The position numbers were made by a program, and so were the translations under genes. A stretch of 64,000 bases of DNA, taken from NCBI RefSeq assembly GCF_001522545.3, contig NC_031770.1:26069134-26133133 (forward strand). The letters are read 5' to 3'. Each line of letters begins with the position of its first letter. Positions within the stretch are counted from its first letter, which is position 1. This document shows positions 1 to 12,221 of this stretch, piece by piece. This stretch comes from Parus major (taxonomy: Eukaryota > Chordata > Aves > Passeriformes > Paridae). The notes beneath the pieces are model-generated. The model was not told the DNA's origin and did not search any database. It saw only the letters and a list, made by a program, of their open reading frames with translations.

Positions 1-3000
1 AAATAATGCCAAATTTGTGTGGTACTTTTCCTCAATAGATTCCTAAGTGGGTATCAATTTGATGAATGTATTGAATACGCAATCAAGACCTTTGGGTAAA
101 GAAGCATGTACTGGTGTAATTCTTCACTTTCATATGAACTGCAAAGCCCTTCACATTTAGCTTTTTTGACTTTCATTTGAGCCATTCATGTAGTATGGGT
201 GTCTCAATACACCCTGTTGTGCGTGGAGATTGAGAGGTTGTAAAGGATGTTTGGACTAGATTCCTCCTCTCCCACTAGTACATGCTTTACTGTCCCTTTG
301 GAGGTTAATTTGCTACCAGTGACTGCAGTCATTATTGGCATTATTTGAACTAAGGGTGGGTATGAGACTTCACTGCTAGTCATACTTAAGGGGAAAACTG
401 TTTCTTCATGGTAGTTTTTGGAATTTATACAAGGAAATCTATATGCCTTAAGCATGAACTAAGAAATGTATATGTAGTCAGACTGATTCAGTCCTCTCAC
501 AATTTATTACTCTTATGATTACTCTTATGATTAGAAAATGGCAAAAAAATTTCATCTGGTTATTGCAGTATGTAGAAAAAAAAATCTTACCTGAAATAAC
601 ACTCAAGTTTTTCACAGCATGACAGATATGAAGGATGGTTTGGATTCTTTTTTTTCTGGAATTCTAAATCTATGCTTGTATAGAAGGTTTTGACCACCTT
701 GATTCAAAGGGATATTGATTAGATTATATCTTTCCTAGGGTTGGTTTGTTTTCTGTGTCTTGAATATAACTTGTGTGTTCATTGTCCCTGCCAGTACATG
801 GGTTATAAACAAATTCTAGGCAAAGGGGAGGAAAAAGAAACAGTGTTTAATTCTACCAATGCTCCTGCCTCAGGCTTTGGTACGCAAAGTTTCATCAAAC
901 AGGTTCTTCTACCTCTGTTTCCTCATTCCTCCTGAGGAGAGTCAAGCTGACCATGCTTAATTAATCACGAGGCTTAAGAGCCTTCCTTGTGCTGCAGAGA
1001 AACAGTGCCTCCTTTCCCCAGGACCAAAAGTGCCCAGTAAACAGTGAGAGCACAGATCCAGAGCTGTGATCTTTTTGGTGTGATTGTTTGCTGGGGCAAA
1101 TTTGTTTTCACTTGGTGCATGGTGACATCTCTAGGCGGCCACAGGGAGAGGAACCCAAATTTAGTGAGCAAGAAAAGTTACTCCTGTGTAGGGAGAGGCA
1201 GTCTCCTGTCAAGCCTGGGGAGCCTTGTTTCCCATTGTTCAATGATGCAAATCACCTGGGAAGTTATGCAAGGGAAAAGCCTGGGAAATACAGCATATTC
1301 TTTAATATACAGTAATCTTTGGAGGATAATATTACATAATCATGACATCACCATCTGGGATAAGACAGTATTTTGTAGCCAGTGTTTTTCCACTTACCTA
1401 AAGGATGATCTTAATACTGCACAGCAATGCTGAAAATGGAGCTATGCTGATAGTTGCATATTTAACCTCTTTTAGGTTATAGACTTCACTTTACATCTTC
1501 TTGATCCCAAATGTGTGGTGTATGGGACTTCCCTAAAGACTACTGATAAGGGTAACTTTCTCTGAAACACTTGGAGACTGTGCTTTGAATCTCTTGGTTC
1601 TCAGAGTAAAAATAAATGTGCTTCAGACTGTGTAATGAGAAAAGACCAGACAAAATCTTCCTCTTTACTGTACAGATCATGTAGAAATCTGTCCAATATT
1701 ATTAATTAATTTTGGAACAGAAGATAAAACCAGCTTTCCTGCAGCAGGCCTGTATGGATCAAAAGCTGGGAAAGATCTGTCTTGTCTGAGTAACTGTGTG
1801 ATATTTTTGACTTGCAGACTCAGCTTCAAAAGGGCAGTCCAGATACCTGTAGAGCTTTAAAAGTACCGTGTGCTGGTTTTGAATATTAGGGCTAAATGTT
1901 CCTATTGTCCCTCTCCCATCTTCTCCCCCTGCTTTCTCCCCTTCCCCCCTCTGTGCTTTAAGGACCTAAGAGAGCCATGTAAATATATTCCTTTTCTGTC
2001 TGTGGAATGGGCGAAGCAGGATGCTCTCTGTGACCCTAATTCCTGTTTTATCTCATGAAGAGGACTCCTAAATAGTGGTAAGATGGTTAGTTTGGATTGG
2101 GTCACATTATTGGCTGTGAAAGCCCTCTCTGTGACACAGGTCAGTTGAAAGCCTGGTGGGAAAGATTTGCATGGGAGAAAATTTCCTTCAAGGTAATATG
2201 GAGCACAAGGATGGCCTGTTTGGAGAGTTTTCAAAACCCTGTGCTTATCTGAAGATCTTACTGGGAACGGAGTGCTTCTTCTGTTAAATGAAGATGGTAA
2301 AGCTCAGTTCCTCACTCCCTTTTTTTTCTGCTGTGTGAATCAGAGCTGTCTGGGCTGCTGGTCCTGCTAGGTGTTATTGCCTGAGCAGGGAGAGGAGGAA
2401 GAGAAATACAGGGATCATAATTGCAAAAAAACTCACAAAATGTCTGAAATACCTCAATATTATCCCAGAGAAGTATGTGTCACTGATAAATGAGCCTTGA
2501 TATTGTTTTCAAAATGCTCAAGAGAAGTTTATCATCACAGGCCATGCACAATCCACTGGGATCTTAGGAACCAGTCTGAGTGTAGTGTGATCTCATAACC
2601 TGGAAACAAAAGTATGCTCACAAGATGTACTGAAAAGTTATTAGGTTGTTCCAAACTTATTCCACATTAGATGGTTTGTAAAATTTACTTATATAGAGAT
2701 CTGTATCTTTGACACTAAGGCCTTACTATGTTAATTACAAAATTGTGTAGGCTCTTCTGATACCTCCAGTCCCAACTGATACCTCATCCTTAGGTATGCA
2801 TATTTGGATGCATCCAGATATGGGCCAGATAGATGCTGAGGGGGATTGGGTCACTGCTGTGTCCTTGCTGCTCTGGTTACTCAGTAGCTGCTAACTAGGA
2901 GGTTTCTTCACCTTGGCTCAGTGCATTTTGTGGGGTTACTGCAAGATTTCCTCACTCTGCGGATCTCTGACAGGAGCATGGTGGTTCCTGTTTTCCATCT

Positions 3001-5953
3001 GAGGCTGACAGAGGTAGCAATTATGAGTATGGATAGAAAACTATTTCTTCCCAGCTGGTGTGCATGATCATCGAGTGCTTTGATTAACCAGTTCTGGGGC
3101 TTAAAGTGATACACTGTTTTTTCCATTCTTTGTAGTGTTTTTGGCAAGGGGTGGAGAAAATATAGTCATAGCTCTCTTTTCTCTCTTTGTTTTGTTTTCT
3201 GCTCTTTGTGTTCAAGCACAAAATGAAAGAGTTTGCAAATAAAATAAATATTAAAACTAAAAAGTACTTTATATCCTCTCCTCACAGAAGTATGTCTGAA
3301 GATAAATAGGAACAGATCATATTGGGAAAATATTTTTTTCCCCTCGCTCCTTAAAATAAAGCAATTCCTCTGTTATTGAAGTTTTCTGCAAGTAAACCAC
3401 AAGCAGACATACAAAGCGCAGCCAGCTACAGGATGATAGCCTTGTTTTTGTTGTTGTTGGGCTTTGGGGGTTTTTAACTGCAGATTTAGCCATTGCAAAT
3501 GGAACCACTAAAAACACATCAGTGTTATTTTGAAAATTCACAGCAGATTCAGCTCAGACCAGGAAGTGAGGTGTTGTCCTTTTAAAGCCTGATATACTGA
3601 AAAGGGTATTTCTGACGCATGACCTTCAGTGAACAGGAATTCCTCTACTCAAAATCTCATCCTTACCATGAACTTCACTACCACAATTCATCCTCTCACA
3701 GCTGTGTGGAAAGTGACATATTGTGGAAAAAAAAGCCCCAGCCATGAGAGATTTTCTCATGTTTTCTAAAATAAATAGCAAGGACTTGCAAAATATAGAG
3801 CATGACATTTTGCTGAAGTGTTTTGTGTGCAAAGAAATGTGATTTTTAAGTTGCAAGAGAGCTTTTTTTTTTAGTAGAGTTCATTAGCTGTTAACTAAAT
3901 AACTGATTAGATTGTTAAAATCTGTTTAACTATTGAATTGTTAAATATCACAATAGAAACCACTGAGGCCTAGGTTCTTGAAAATCTGGTTTGAATTTTG
4001 AGTGGTGAATATTTGAAACTCACAGTGAAAAAAATCTGGCTCTGCATGTACTTTTTGTATATGTTTGCTTTCACTTTTTTTTCCCCCACTTTCTTTTGTG
4101 TGCTCTCTCTCTCACTGCCTTCAATTTAAAGGCACTGAAAGAGCACCTAGGATCTGGCTGGTTTGAGAACTGGGCAAAAGTGGTTTGTGAGCATAGCAGA
4201 TATGATGACATGCTCAGCCATGGTGGAGAGAATGAACAATAAGAATTTCGTACAGATACTGAATATTACTGCAGTTAAATGCATGCAAAAATACAGCCTT
4301 TTTGTAAGAGATGCACACTGTGGAAGGCATTAAATTGAAGCCTCTTTGGAGTAGGAGAGGGAAGTATCTGGCAGGCATCTTTTTTAGGACTCTGCACTTC
4401 AAGAATTTGCTAATTCCTGCTTTTTAACAGCCCAGATTTGCTAACCTCTGGGACAAAAAGCAGGGCCTACTTTTTTCTTTAGTTCTTTGTGGAAATGGGT
4501 GTTGGCTAGAGCTAGATAAGGATGAAAAAGGGATATGTTGTCAAGATTGCTCTGTTTTTGCTTTTGCTTTATTTGCTGGATTATTTTATTTAACCTAAGG
4601 CAATTATTTCTAGTGTTTAATTTTAAAAGCATGCAAGTGACAGAGAGCTCACTGAGCCACATTCCATTGTTTCAGCAAGAAAATGAATAAATAATAGTTT
4701 TGTAACTCGAATTCCCTATGAAAGTATTGCAGCTGCTAATTATGTAAAACCTATATTATTTTTATCTATAGGATGTGCTAAATATATTAATTTTTTTCCT
4801 CTAAGGAAGATGATTTCCCTAAAATAAGTGAAGGCAGTGGATTCAAATAAATATAACTGATAAGCCCTAATGGACAAAAAATCCAGTGGGATTTTCAGGT
4901 AGATTAGTAGAAGGGAATATGGCATAGGTGTCATAGTAGAGGTTGACACTTGCATGCAGTAGCTGCACATCCATCAATAGAGATATTTGATCATAAGCCA
5001 GTTTTTACCTTCATTCATAGACTGGAGATTAAAAAGAAATCAAAGAAGGGGCTTGGACAATCATATACCTGGAGAGACCTTACTATGCCCTATGGGAGGG
5101 ATATGTATAAGCATAGTGCCCACTAGTACTTTTTTTAGTTGCTAAAAAGAATTACTCATATTTGAGTTCAATATTATGTCATTGTAGTTAATAAATTCTG
5201 ACAGCTAGTTTTATTCAAAATGTTTTTAAAGGTAATTAAAAATTAATCCGTCGAGGAACAGAGTATTTTAAAATGTTGGAAAAATAAAGTTTATGATATC
5301 TCAATACCAAAATTTATGAACAGATATAAACCTTACTTGAAAAAGTCTACGTAATATGACTTTGCAGAAAATGTTCTAGCTTAATTATAGTAATGTGCTT
5401 CGAATTTTCCAGTGGGGTCATTTATTTTGAATATATGTCTCGTCTCCTATTACTGTAGCTATGAATAAGCCTGTTGTTGGGTATGTGTTGTCTAAATGTT
5501 GCACGTAACTTTCCTGGAATTTGAAAAGCTATTCTGTTTGACATTAGTTGGCATACCTTGTTTGCAGCCCTTGTAATCCAAAAATAAAATATTTATGTGT
5601 CTCTAGTAGCAAAGTACGAAGTGCCATATTAAGAACATCCATATACGGGCCTGGCTCTGTAAGATGCTCAATGTTCAAATACCCCTAGCTCAGCATGTGT
5701 CTTAAAACTTGGTGGGACTGCTCTGAAGCTACAATTTTGGAAGCAGAATCTCCATCTGGCTTGGCTGTACAAGGCAGCCAGAGACTGAACTTGGTTTAGA
5801 TGCCCTTGGAGTTGAGGCACCGCTGTTGTGGACAGGTACAGACAGAGATGTTGGTCTGGTGAGTGGGAAGAGTGGCTTCCATTTGATCACCAGAGTGGAG
5901 CTGTTGGAAGGAAGCTGGAGCTTTAAGAAAAATTTATATTTTCTGTTTCTCAG
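1..5953. other. AT-rich non-coding DNA, no gene recognised
   Basis: This stretch holds AT-rich unique sequence with short T and A runs and scattered open frames of 60-110 codons on both strands. None shows a recognisable domain. An open frame at 2908-3147 (minus) ends at a fair donor (CCAAG followed by GTGAAG), but no pyrimidine-rich acceptor stands in front of it. No transposon end, RNA gene or CpG-rich segment was seen. It is best read as intron or intergenic DNA. Confidence 0.6.
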
Positions 5954-6193
5954 AAAGGGCACTGCCTTCTGGCCATGCCCAGGGCCTTGGGGGAGTTGCT
6001 TGGGAGGCTGGAGGAGGAGGCACTGGCCAGGCACCCAGAGGTTTACTCACAGCAGGAGAGTGTGATACTCCAGATTCTTGCCTGTAGGAGAGCTGTGCTG
6101 ACTGATAGGCACCCAAGTTACAAATACTCCACTTTCCCTGTGTTTTATTTGCTTTATTTTGATGTCCAGTTGAATACTGGTTTTTATGCCTAG
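5954..6193 (+). other. candidate exon with strong acceptor (terminal exon or chance)
   Basis: A long pyrimidine-rich tract ending TTTCTGTTTCTCAG lies immediately before position 5954, which makes a strong splice acceptor. The frame that starts exactly at this junction stays open for 79 codons to a TAG at 6191. Its first two thirds are GC-richer than the surroundings and look protein-like, with a charged stretch reading LGELLGRLEEEALARHPEVY. No good donor follows; GAG followed by GTTTAC at about 6040 is weak. If real, this would be a last exon or a non-coding exon. I recognise no protein family. Splice-like sites next to an open frame of this size occur by chance several times in 64 kb, so confidence is low. 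Confidence 0.18.
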
Positions 6194-6774
6194 CTGAGGA
6201 TTATAATTTTTTAATATGATTCTTTTTTTCTTGTGGGAGAAGAAAGGAAAGGAGGTATGGGGATGGCTGGTGGGCTTTCAAACTATCTAAGGCTTCTGTG
6301 GTATGCTGAGGATTTTCTTCCAAGAAGAATACTGTGCTAGCCATATGGTCTGTCAAATAGTATTGTATTCGTTAGTGCAGTGAGATTTGTTTGCATATAT
6401 CTTTCTACATCCTACCTCCTTTTTTTTTTTTTTCTCCGATTTAAATAATTTCATTGTGGGATAACAGTAATAAAAAATCCTCAAAAAATTATGCCAACTT
6501 CATGCCTCAGGGTTAGCAAATCAGGTGTGCAGAGGGAGCAGGGGAATCTAAAATGCCTCTCAGTGCTACTCATCCATAGCTAGAAGTTTAGGAGGAGTAA
6601 AGCATAGCTGGATTTGAGTTAGTTGTGCCCTTTCATCTTGCTTTATAATTTTTAGCATGGAAAGGCTGAATATGCACAGAAGAGAAATAAGATGAGCTCT
6701 GCTTGTGTAATTTTTTTGTCATGGTGAATCCACCCCTTGATATTCTATCATGGCACAAAAAGGGAGTACATTTC

Positions 6775-6814
6775 TTACTGAACATACTGCAACATTACTG
6801 AACATACTGCAACA
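6775..6814. repeat. 20-bp perfect tandem duplication (2 copies)
   Basis: The unit TTACTGAACATACTGCAACA occurs twice head to tail with no mismatch. Two identical abutting copies point to a recent slippage or a small tandem duplication. There is no link to a gene. Confidence 0.9.
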
Positions 6815-9800
6815 TGGTGTTTTACTTACAGACAGGCAGCTGTTTATCTTCTATTTTGTTTAGCATCTTTATATGGAAATTAGTTGCCATTTGGTGGAAA
6901 ATAAGGAATCATGCTAACCCTGTATGAAAATGGGGTTAATAGCTATATTGACTTAAAACAAAGCTAGTTTAGGCTTTGAAGGTACAACCAGATTGCTGCC
7001 AAACAGACTCTTCCTCTGACTGCATCAGGATATCTGCCTTTATAAGGGCTTAGAGGAACTCTGAGAGGAAGTCTTGCCGTGGTAGGGGCTGCTGAAGCCG
7101 TCCCATAGGAAACCAGTGAGAGGAAACACAGGAGTGGCTGCCGTCAGGAATCCTCTTGCTGCAAGTCACAAGTGGGAACTAATGCAGTGGGGAAGTGCAG
7201 CTGGCATCTCTCATGGTCACTGGGAGGACACAATGCAATTATCTGACAGTGGGGAGTGATAGTGAACATATTCCTTGGTCCCTTTTTGGCTATGGGGAGC
7301 AAAGTGACAGGGGAAGACAGGAAAGGGAGAGGCCATTTCAGGACATACGGCCTACAGAGCTGTCTGGAACTTGTTACGGTAATGAACATTTTAGTATTTC
7401 GCTCCAACTTCATGCTAGTTGTTGAGGAACGATACAGCCTGTCCTCCCTCCTTCCTGGCTGATTGTCCTTGTGAGAGTACCTATTTGTGGAGAAGTGTGA
7501 GTTCTTGAAGATTAACTTTTTTCCACTTAGCTTTCCAAATTTGCTTTTGATGGAAATGGGTGAGTTTTAAGCATCATTTATGCTTTAATTCAAAGCATTC
7601 CTGGAACAGTTCTTTGCAATGGCCACTTGGACTATTTTAAACCTTGCTTTTTTAAAAAGTGAAGACAAGTGAAAAACAAGCCTCATAGAGTTTTATTCAT
7701 CAGTTCTTGGCAAATAAGGACTGATTTAAAAAAAAACAAACCTGCAGATAGAATTTGAGCAAGATATTAGCAAACATATAAATATTTTTCATTGTAAAGG
7801 CTACTGCATCATTGTTAATTTCAGAGTTTCTAAAAATCTTAGGAACTAGAAGAAGGGTACTTCTTAAAAGTATCCAGTACAGTTTTTAAAAATTAAGATG
7901 TTTAATCTCTGAGCAAAAAATATGTATTTTCTATGTATAGCAAATTTCAAAGCCAAATAGCACATGGTACAGAATTTTATGTATTGTGTGGCTTTGACTG
8001 ATTCATGTGAATGCTAATGCTCTGCTTCTTTCCACTGCTTCATTTCTGCCAAGAACTGTTTTAGCTTTTTAAGCCTTCCAGCAATATAAAGCTAGAAGGA
8101 GATTCTTTTGCAAGGCCCAAATAGCCAAGTATTGATGTATTTTATGCTTTTCTTTACACATGTATCTATATATTATTAATTCTTGTTTTGCTTGGGATGA
8201 GAAATATTGCATAATATAGCACTGTAATGTAGCATTGATACTGTTTTGGAAGGGTAACTATTTTAGTTGACTCTTTGTTCCTTTTAAAGTAGCCGTCCTA
8301 AAATTGTGCCTAGAAAATCTTACATCACATTGCAGCATAGTATTATCAATGTAACCACTGTTCATTGAACCCAACCAATGTGACCAAGCTAGATGATAAA
8401 TGTTTATGCTGTATGAGTCCAGTTGTCTTTAAAATATGACATTATGTATAGTGCATGTTATTTTAGTTAAAATATACAGGCAGCATCTAACCAGACTGAG
8501 TATTTCCACACTCAGGGAATTATATTTTATGGGATTGTATTTTTCTTACATTTTTTTTCTTTAGCTGGAGAGTAGAGAAACACAAAACTTCTCTGGCTTA
8601 GGTGGTTCAGCAGTTGGTGTTAGATACTAATATGTAGAACACCTCTGTTTTCAGTAGCTTAGTGAGGTGCAGGAATCCTTGCCAGTTTTTCGTGACACAC
8701 ATTGCTTCATGTATAAAATGTCATAGTATATAGCTGGTCAAACGCTTGTGGGTGCTGGTGTGTGTGTGAAAGATGAATTTTACCTTGAAGATAGCTTGAT
8801 AAATCATTAGTGTCTTTTCCACTGTCCATGGAATGAAGCTATAAATTTCTTGGCAGTCAGGGTTACCTGGAGACCAATATAAAGGTTGCTAGTATAAAGG
8901 TAGCTTGCTTTGTTACTTCACATCTGCAAGTGTGCCAAAAGCAAGGCTAACGGTTTGCATTCCCAAGTTCAGGAGAAAGCCAGATCAGCAAACTGGAGAC
9001 CTCTAGTCTATCCTATTTATTCCATCTGCTCAGGACTTTTTTCTGATTCCAATTCTTATTTTGGAAATACTGATCTGTTGCAGTTTTTTTAGTAGAGCGT
9101 AGCCGTTTTCACGTAATTTACACAGGAGAAATATTTATGAGGTCCTGGATGGAATTACCATTCCCAGCCAGGAGCTCGTGATGGGAGTGTTTCAATGGCA
9201 TGCAGGAGAGCACTTTCAAGGCCAGGTTACTTTGCTGTGGAGTTCTGTGTCACATCTGAGTAAACTGACCATGTTACTGTTTGGGAGCAAAATGCTCTTC
9301 TCCTCCTCCCCAAGACAGTTGGTTTCACTTTAATCATGGTAAAATAAAAAAAAAAGAATTGTTGTAACAGGCATTTCACAAAAAGAAGTGCCTTGTTTTG
9401 GGGTGGTTTTTGTTAATGATTTTACTTGAAAGGGAGTGATTACAGAGATTAATTTACAAAAGTTGAGTAGTACCCAGGTCTCATACATCTTTAATCACTT
9501 TTATCCATTCCAAGCACATATTAGCAAAGAAAAAGAGCTGGTCTATTTCATCCCATCAGATAATACAATCTGGGCTTTCTCAATGATGTCAAGTAGATGG
9601 ACTTCTCTTACTGTGATATGCAGAAGACAAGAGGTGGAAAACAAAATAATGAAGGCTGGTGGAGTAATTTTAAAGAAGAAGAAATATGGGTTGTTTCTTT
9701 TCAGAACAGTCTCATCAAAATAATCCTCTTCAAGTTGTGCATGTCACTGATGTGGTGCTTTTAGTCTTATGAACTGCAATGTCTAGTTGGTGCCTATATG

Positions 9801-10271
9801 AGGTTTATTCATCCCTTGCAATTTAAGGAAGGGAGCCACTATTGAATTCCAAAATGTCAGATATTGCAAATATTTCAATTTTTGCTGTTATTTGCATGTG
9901 TGTTACTACCTAGGGGCAAAAAACCATTACCTTAGTGTTATACAAACAGCAACCAGTTAGAATTCTTGCTTAAATGATTCTACTGCCTGTCATGGACACA
10001 GCAGATGTCTAGAACAGCAGGTTCAGATGAGTTTGGAGATGGATTTAGCTTTTTGCACAGAAGTCAGATGTCTACATGAGAGATGGTCAGAGCCTTACAC
10101 AGACAGTCAAATAATACAGTCATTGTCAAGTTTTTCACTGGGTGCTGGAGGCAAATCTGTATTCTCCTGAATTACATACCGATACAATTAATGTTTCCAC
10201 ATCTCCTTTAATTTAGGCCCTTTAAATTTAGTTATTGCACGTGTGTGGCCATGATGACTGAGCATAATCTT

Positions 10272-10295
10272 ACCACACACCGTGACGTGTGTAGT
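10272..10295. promoter_or_regulatory. inverted repeat around a CRE-like TGACGTG
   Basis: Nine-base arms (ACCACACAC and GTGTGTAGT, 8 of 9 pairing plus one G-T) flank the six bases CGTGAC. The centre and right arm together contain TGACGTG, a cAMP-response-element half-site family motif. This is motif-level evidence only. Confidence 0.2.
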
Positions 10296-12204
10296 CTTTT
10301 CATTGAGGCACTTGAAACTCCAGTTGTGCTCTTGGAAGGACCCATTTCCAAGTCCTGTACAGCTTTGACTGGTAGTTTATTAAAACTTGCATAAAAGAAG
10401 GAAGAGGACTAATTTCTTTGATAAAGCTGGATTACTTGTGTAGCAGTTCAATGCTTCTTTGCATAGATATGCTAAAAAACAAACTGGGAAAAATTATTAA
10501 AAATTTCCAGCAGTGCAGTCAGATATCTGAACTTTTCTTTTTCTTGTGAAGATCATAACATAAATATTTTTAACCCAATCAGGGCTGTTTCTTTAAAGGT
10601 TCTAGTTGAGGCTTTGGGTTTTGGATATTCTTACTAAGAGATGTCTCTGCAGAAAAGCAGCGGTCAGTGGTTGTAGACATAGTGCCTGCAGAAGAGGGAT
10701 ATCTTATAATTAATCCTGTGTATTTATGTTCCAGTTCAGCTAATAAAATCTTCTTTTAAAATACTCCAGAGAGCAGAGGTGAGTCCCTATAATGAAATGG
10801 CAAGAAAAAGCTAATTGTCCTCTGATTTAAGCTTCTATATGTAACACTACCTAATTTTGATTTTAATCTAGAAGTATATTCTTACATTAAAGAGTCTTTT
10901 AATTTTGCTGGAGTCTCATACTTGTGTGCCAAAGGTAGATACTTTTAGAAAACAGTGACCTCTAGAAGCTTGCTGCATCCTTAAATAATTTAAAATTCTG
11001 TATAATTTTGAGGCTGCCAGTCTAGTGTCTTTTACAATTGTGACTCAACACCTTGATGCATTTTTTTTTCTTTTTTTGGAAGCCAATTACCATCTTTTAA
11101 AATAGTGTTGTTCACACTAGAGCTTGGGTTAATTTCTTCAATTTGCATCTTTTAACGATGAAGGGAATCTCTGGCACTGTTGCTGGCATGTGAAAGGATT
11201 ACACTGTCTGTTCACCTTGAGAATTTGAAATGTAGTGCTTGATGTCCAGCCCATGATTTTGACTTCTTTCCTGGTTTCATTTAAAATTCTGCGCGATAAC
11301 TCTGATGTCCACACACACTATGGATTTTGTTATTAAGCAGCTATGTGTAATGATAATGACAGGCATAAATGCATATGTAACTTTCAGAAGATGGACTGAT
11401 TTGGAATTCTACTGATAATAGAATTGATATCAATCGACTCATATGATAATCTTGTCCATGGCAGGCAAGTGCTAAGAACACAGCAACCATATACAGTATT
11501 TCTACAAAGGGAAGTTATTTACTTGTTAGGGACATTGCATAAAGCATGTTCTGCTTTCTGTGCTCCTGGACCAGTGTTTGTATTTGTCTCCTGTTCTGTT
11601 TCATTCTATCCTTGGTCCAAGTGTATTGCTTGTAAGATGCTTCTTTGGTTTCATATTCACCTCTTCTTCCCTGTTTGACTGTGTTCCAGGCAAAACCTCT
11701 GTTGCTGCATTCAAAAACTATCTTAAAATAATTTTTCTTTCTTCAAGGTCTTTTGTGAAGTTAGCTTGTGAGGACCAGAGCTTGCAGAAATGTGTACACT
11801 GCAAAAGATAGTCTATAGAGTATGTTATGTGGGATACATCCGTGCAAAATTGTGTTAAACCTTTAGGATGGTAAAGCTGTAAATGAAGGTTCTAAATTCC
11901 TGGTAAGGTAGGAATTGAAAATTACTATTATTGTATTCTGAACTATTTTGGCAGAAACTTCCTATAAAAATACAGCTTTAAATACACCCCATTAATTCAC
12001 TTTTTTTTTAGAGAAGAAATATTGAGTGAAATTCTGTTTTCAATGAAATGAGTAGTAAAATTTCATGGCGTTATTTTATTAGTGCCAGCTCTGCCTGAAC
12101 CTTGGTGGAATCAGGATTTCACTCTTCATTTTGCCAGTTTTCATATGGAAGGATTCCACAATGTTTCTTTGTTACTAGGTATGCTGAGATATTGGTAAGA
12201 TTCT

Positions 12205-12221
12205 TTGTTGTTGTTGTTGTT
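12205..12221. repeat. (TTG)n microsatellite
   Basis: A short run of about five TTG units, a simple trinucleotide repeat in AT-rich DNA. Confidence 0.85.

Noticed and set aside
9180..9250. CR1-like phrase TTTCAAGGCCAGGTT
   Set aside because: A dozen matching bases only; neither flank continues the CR1 pattern.
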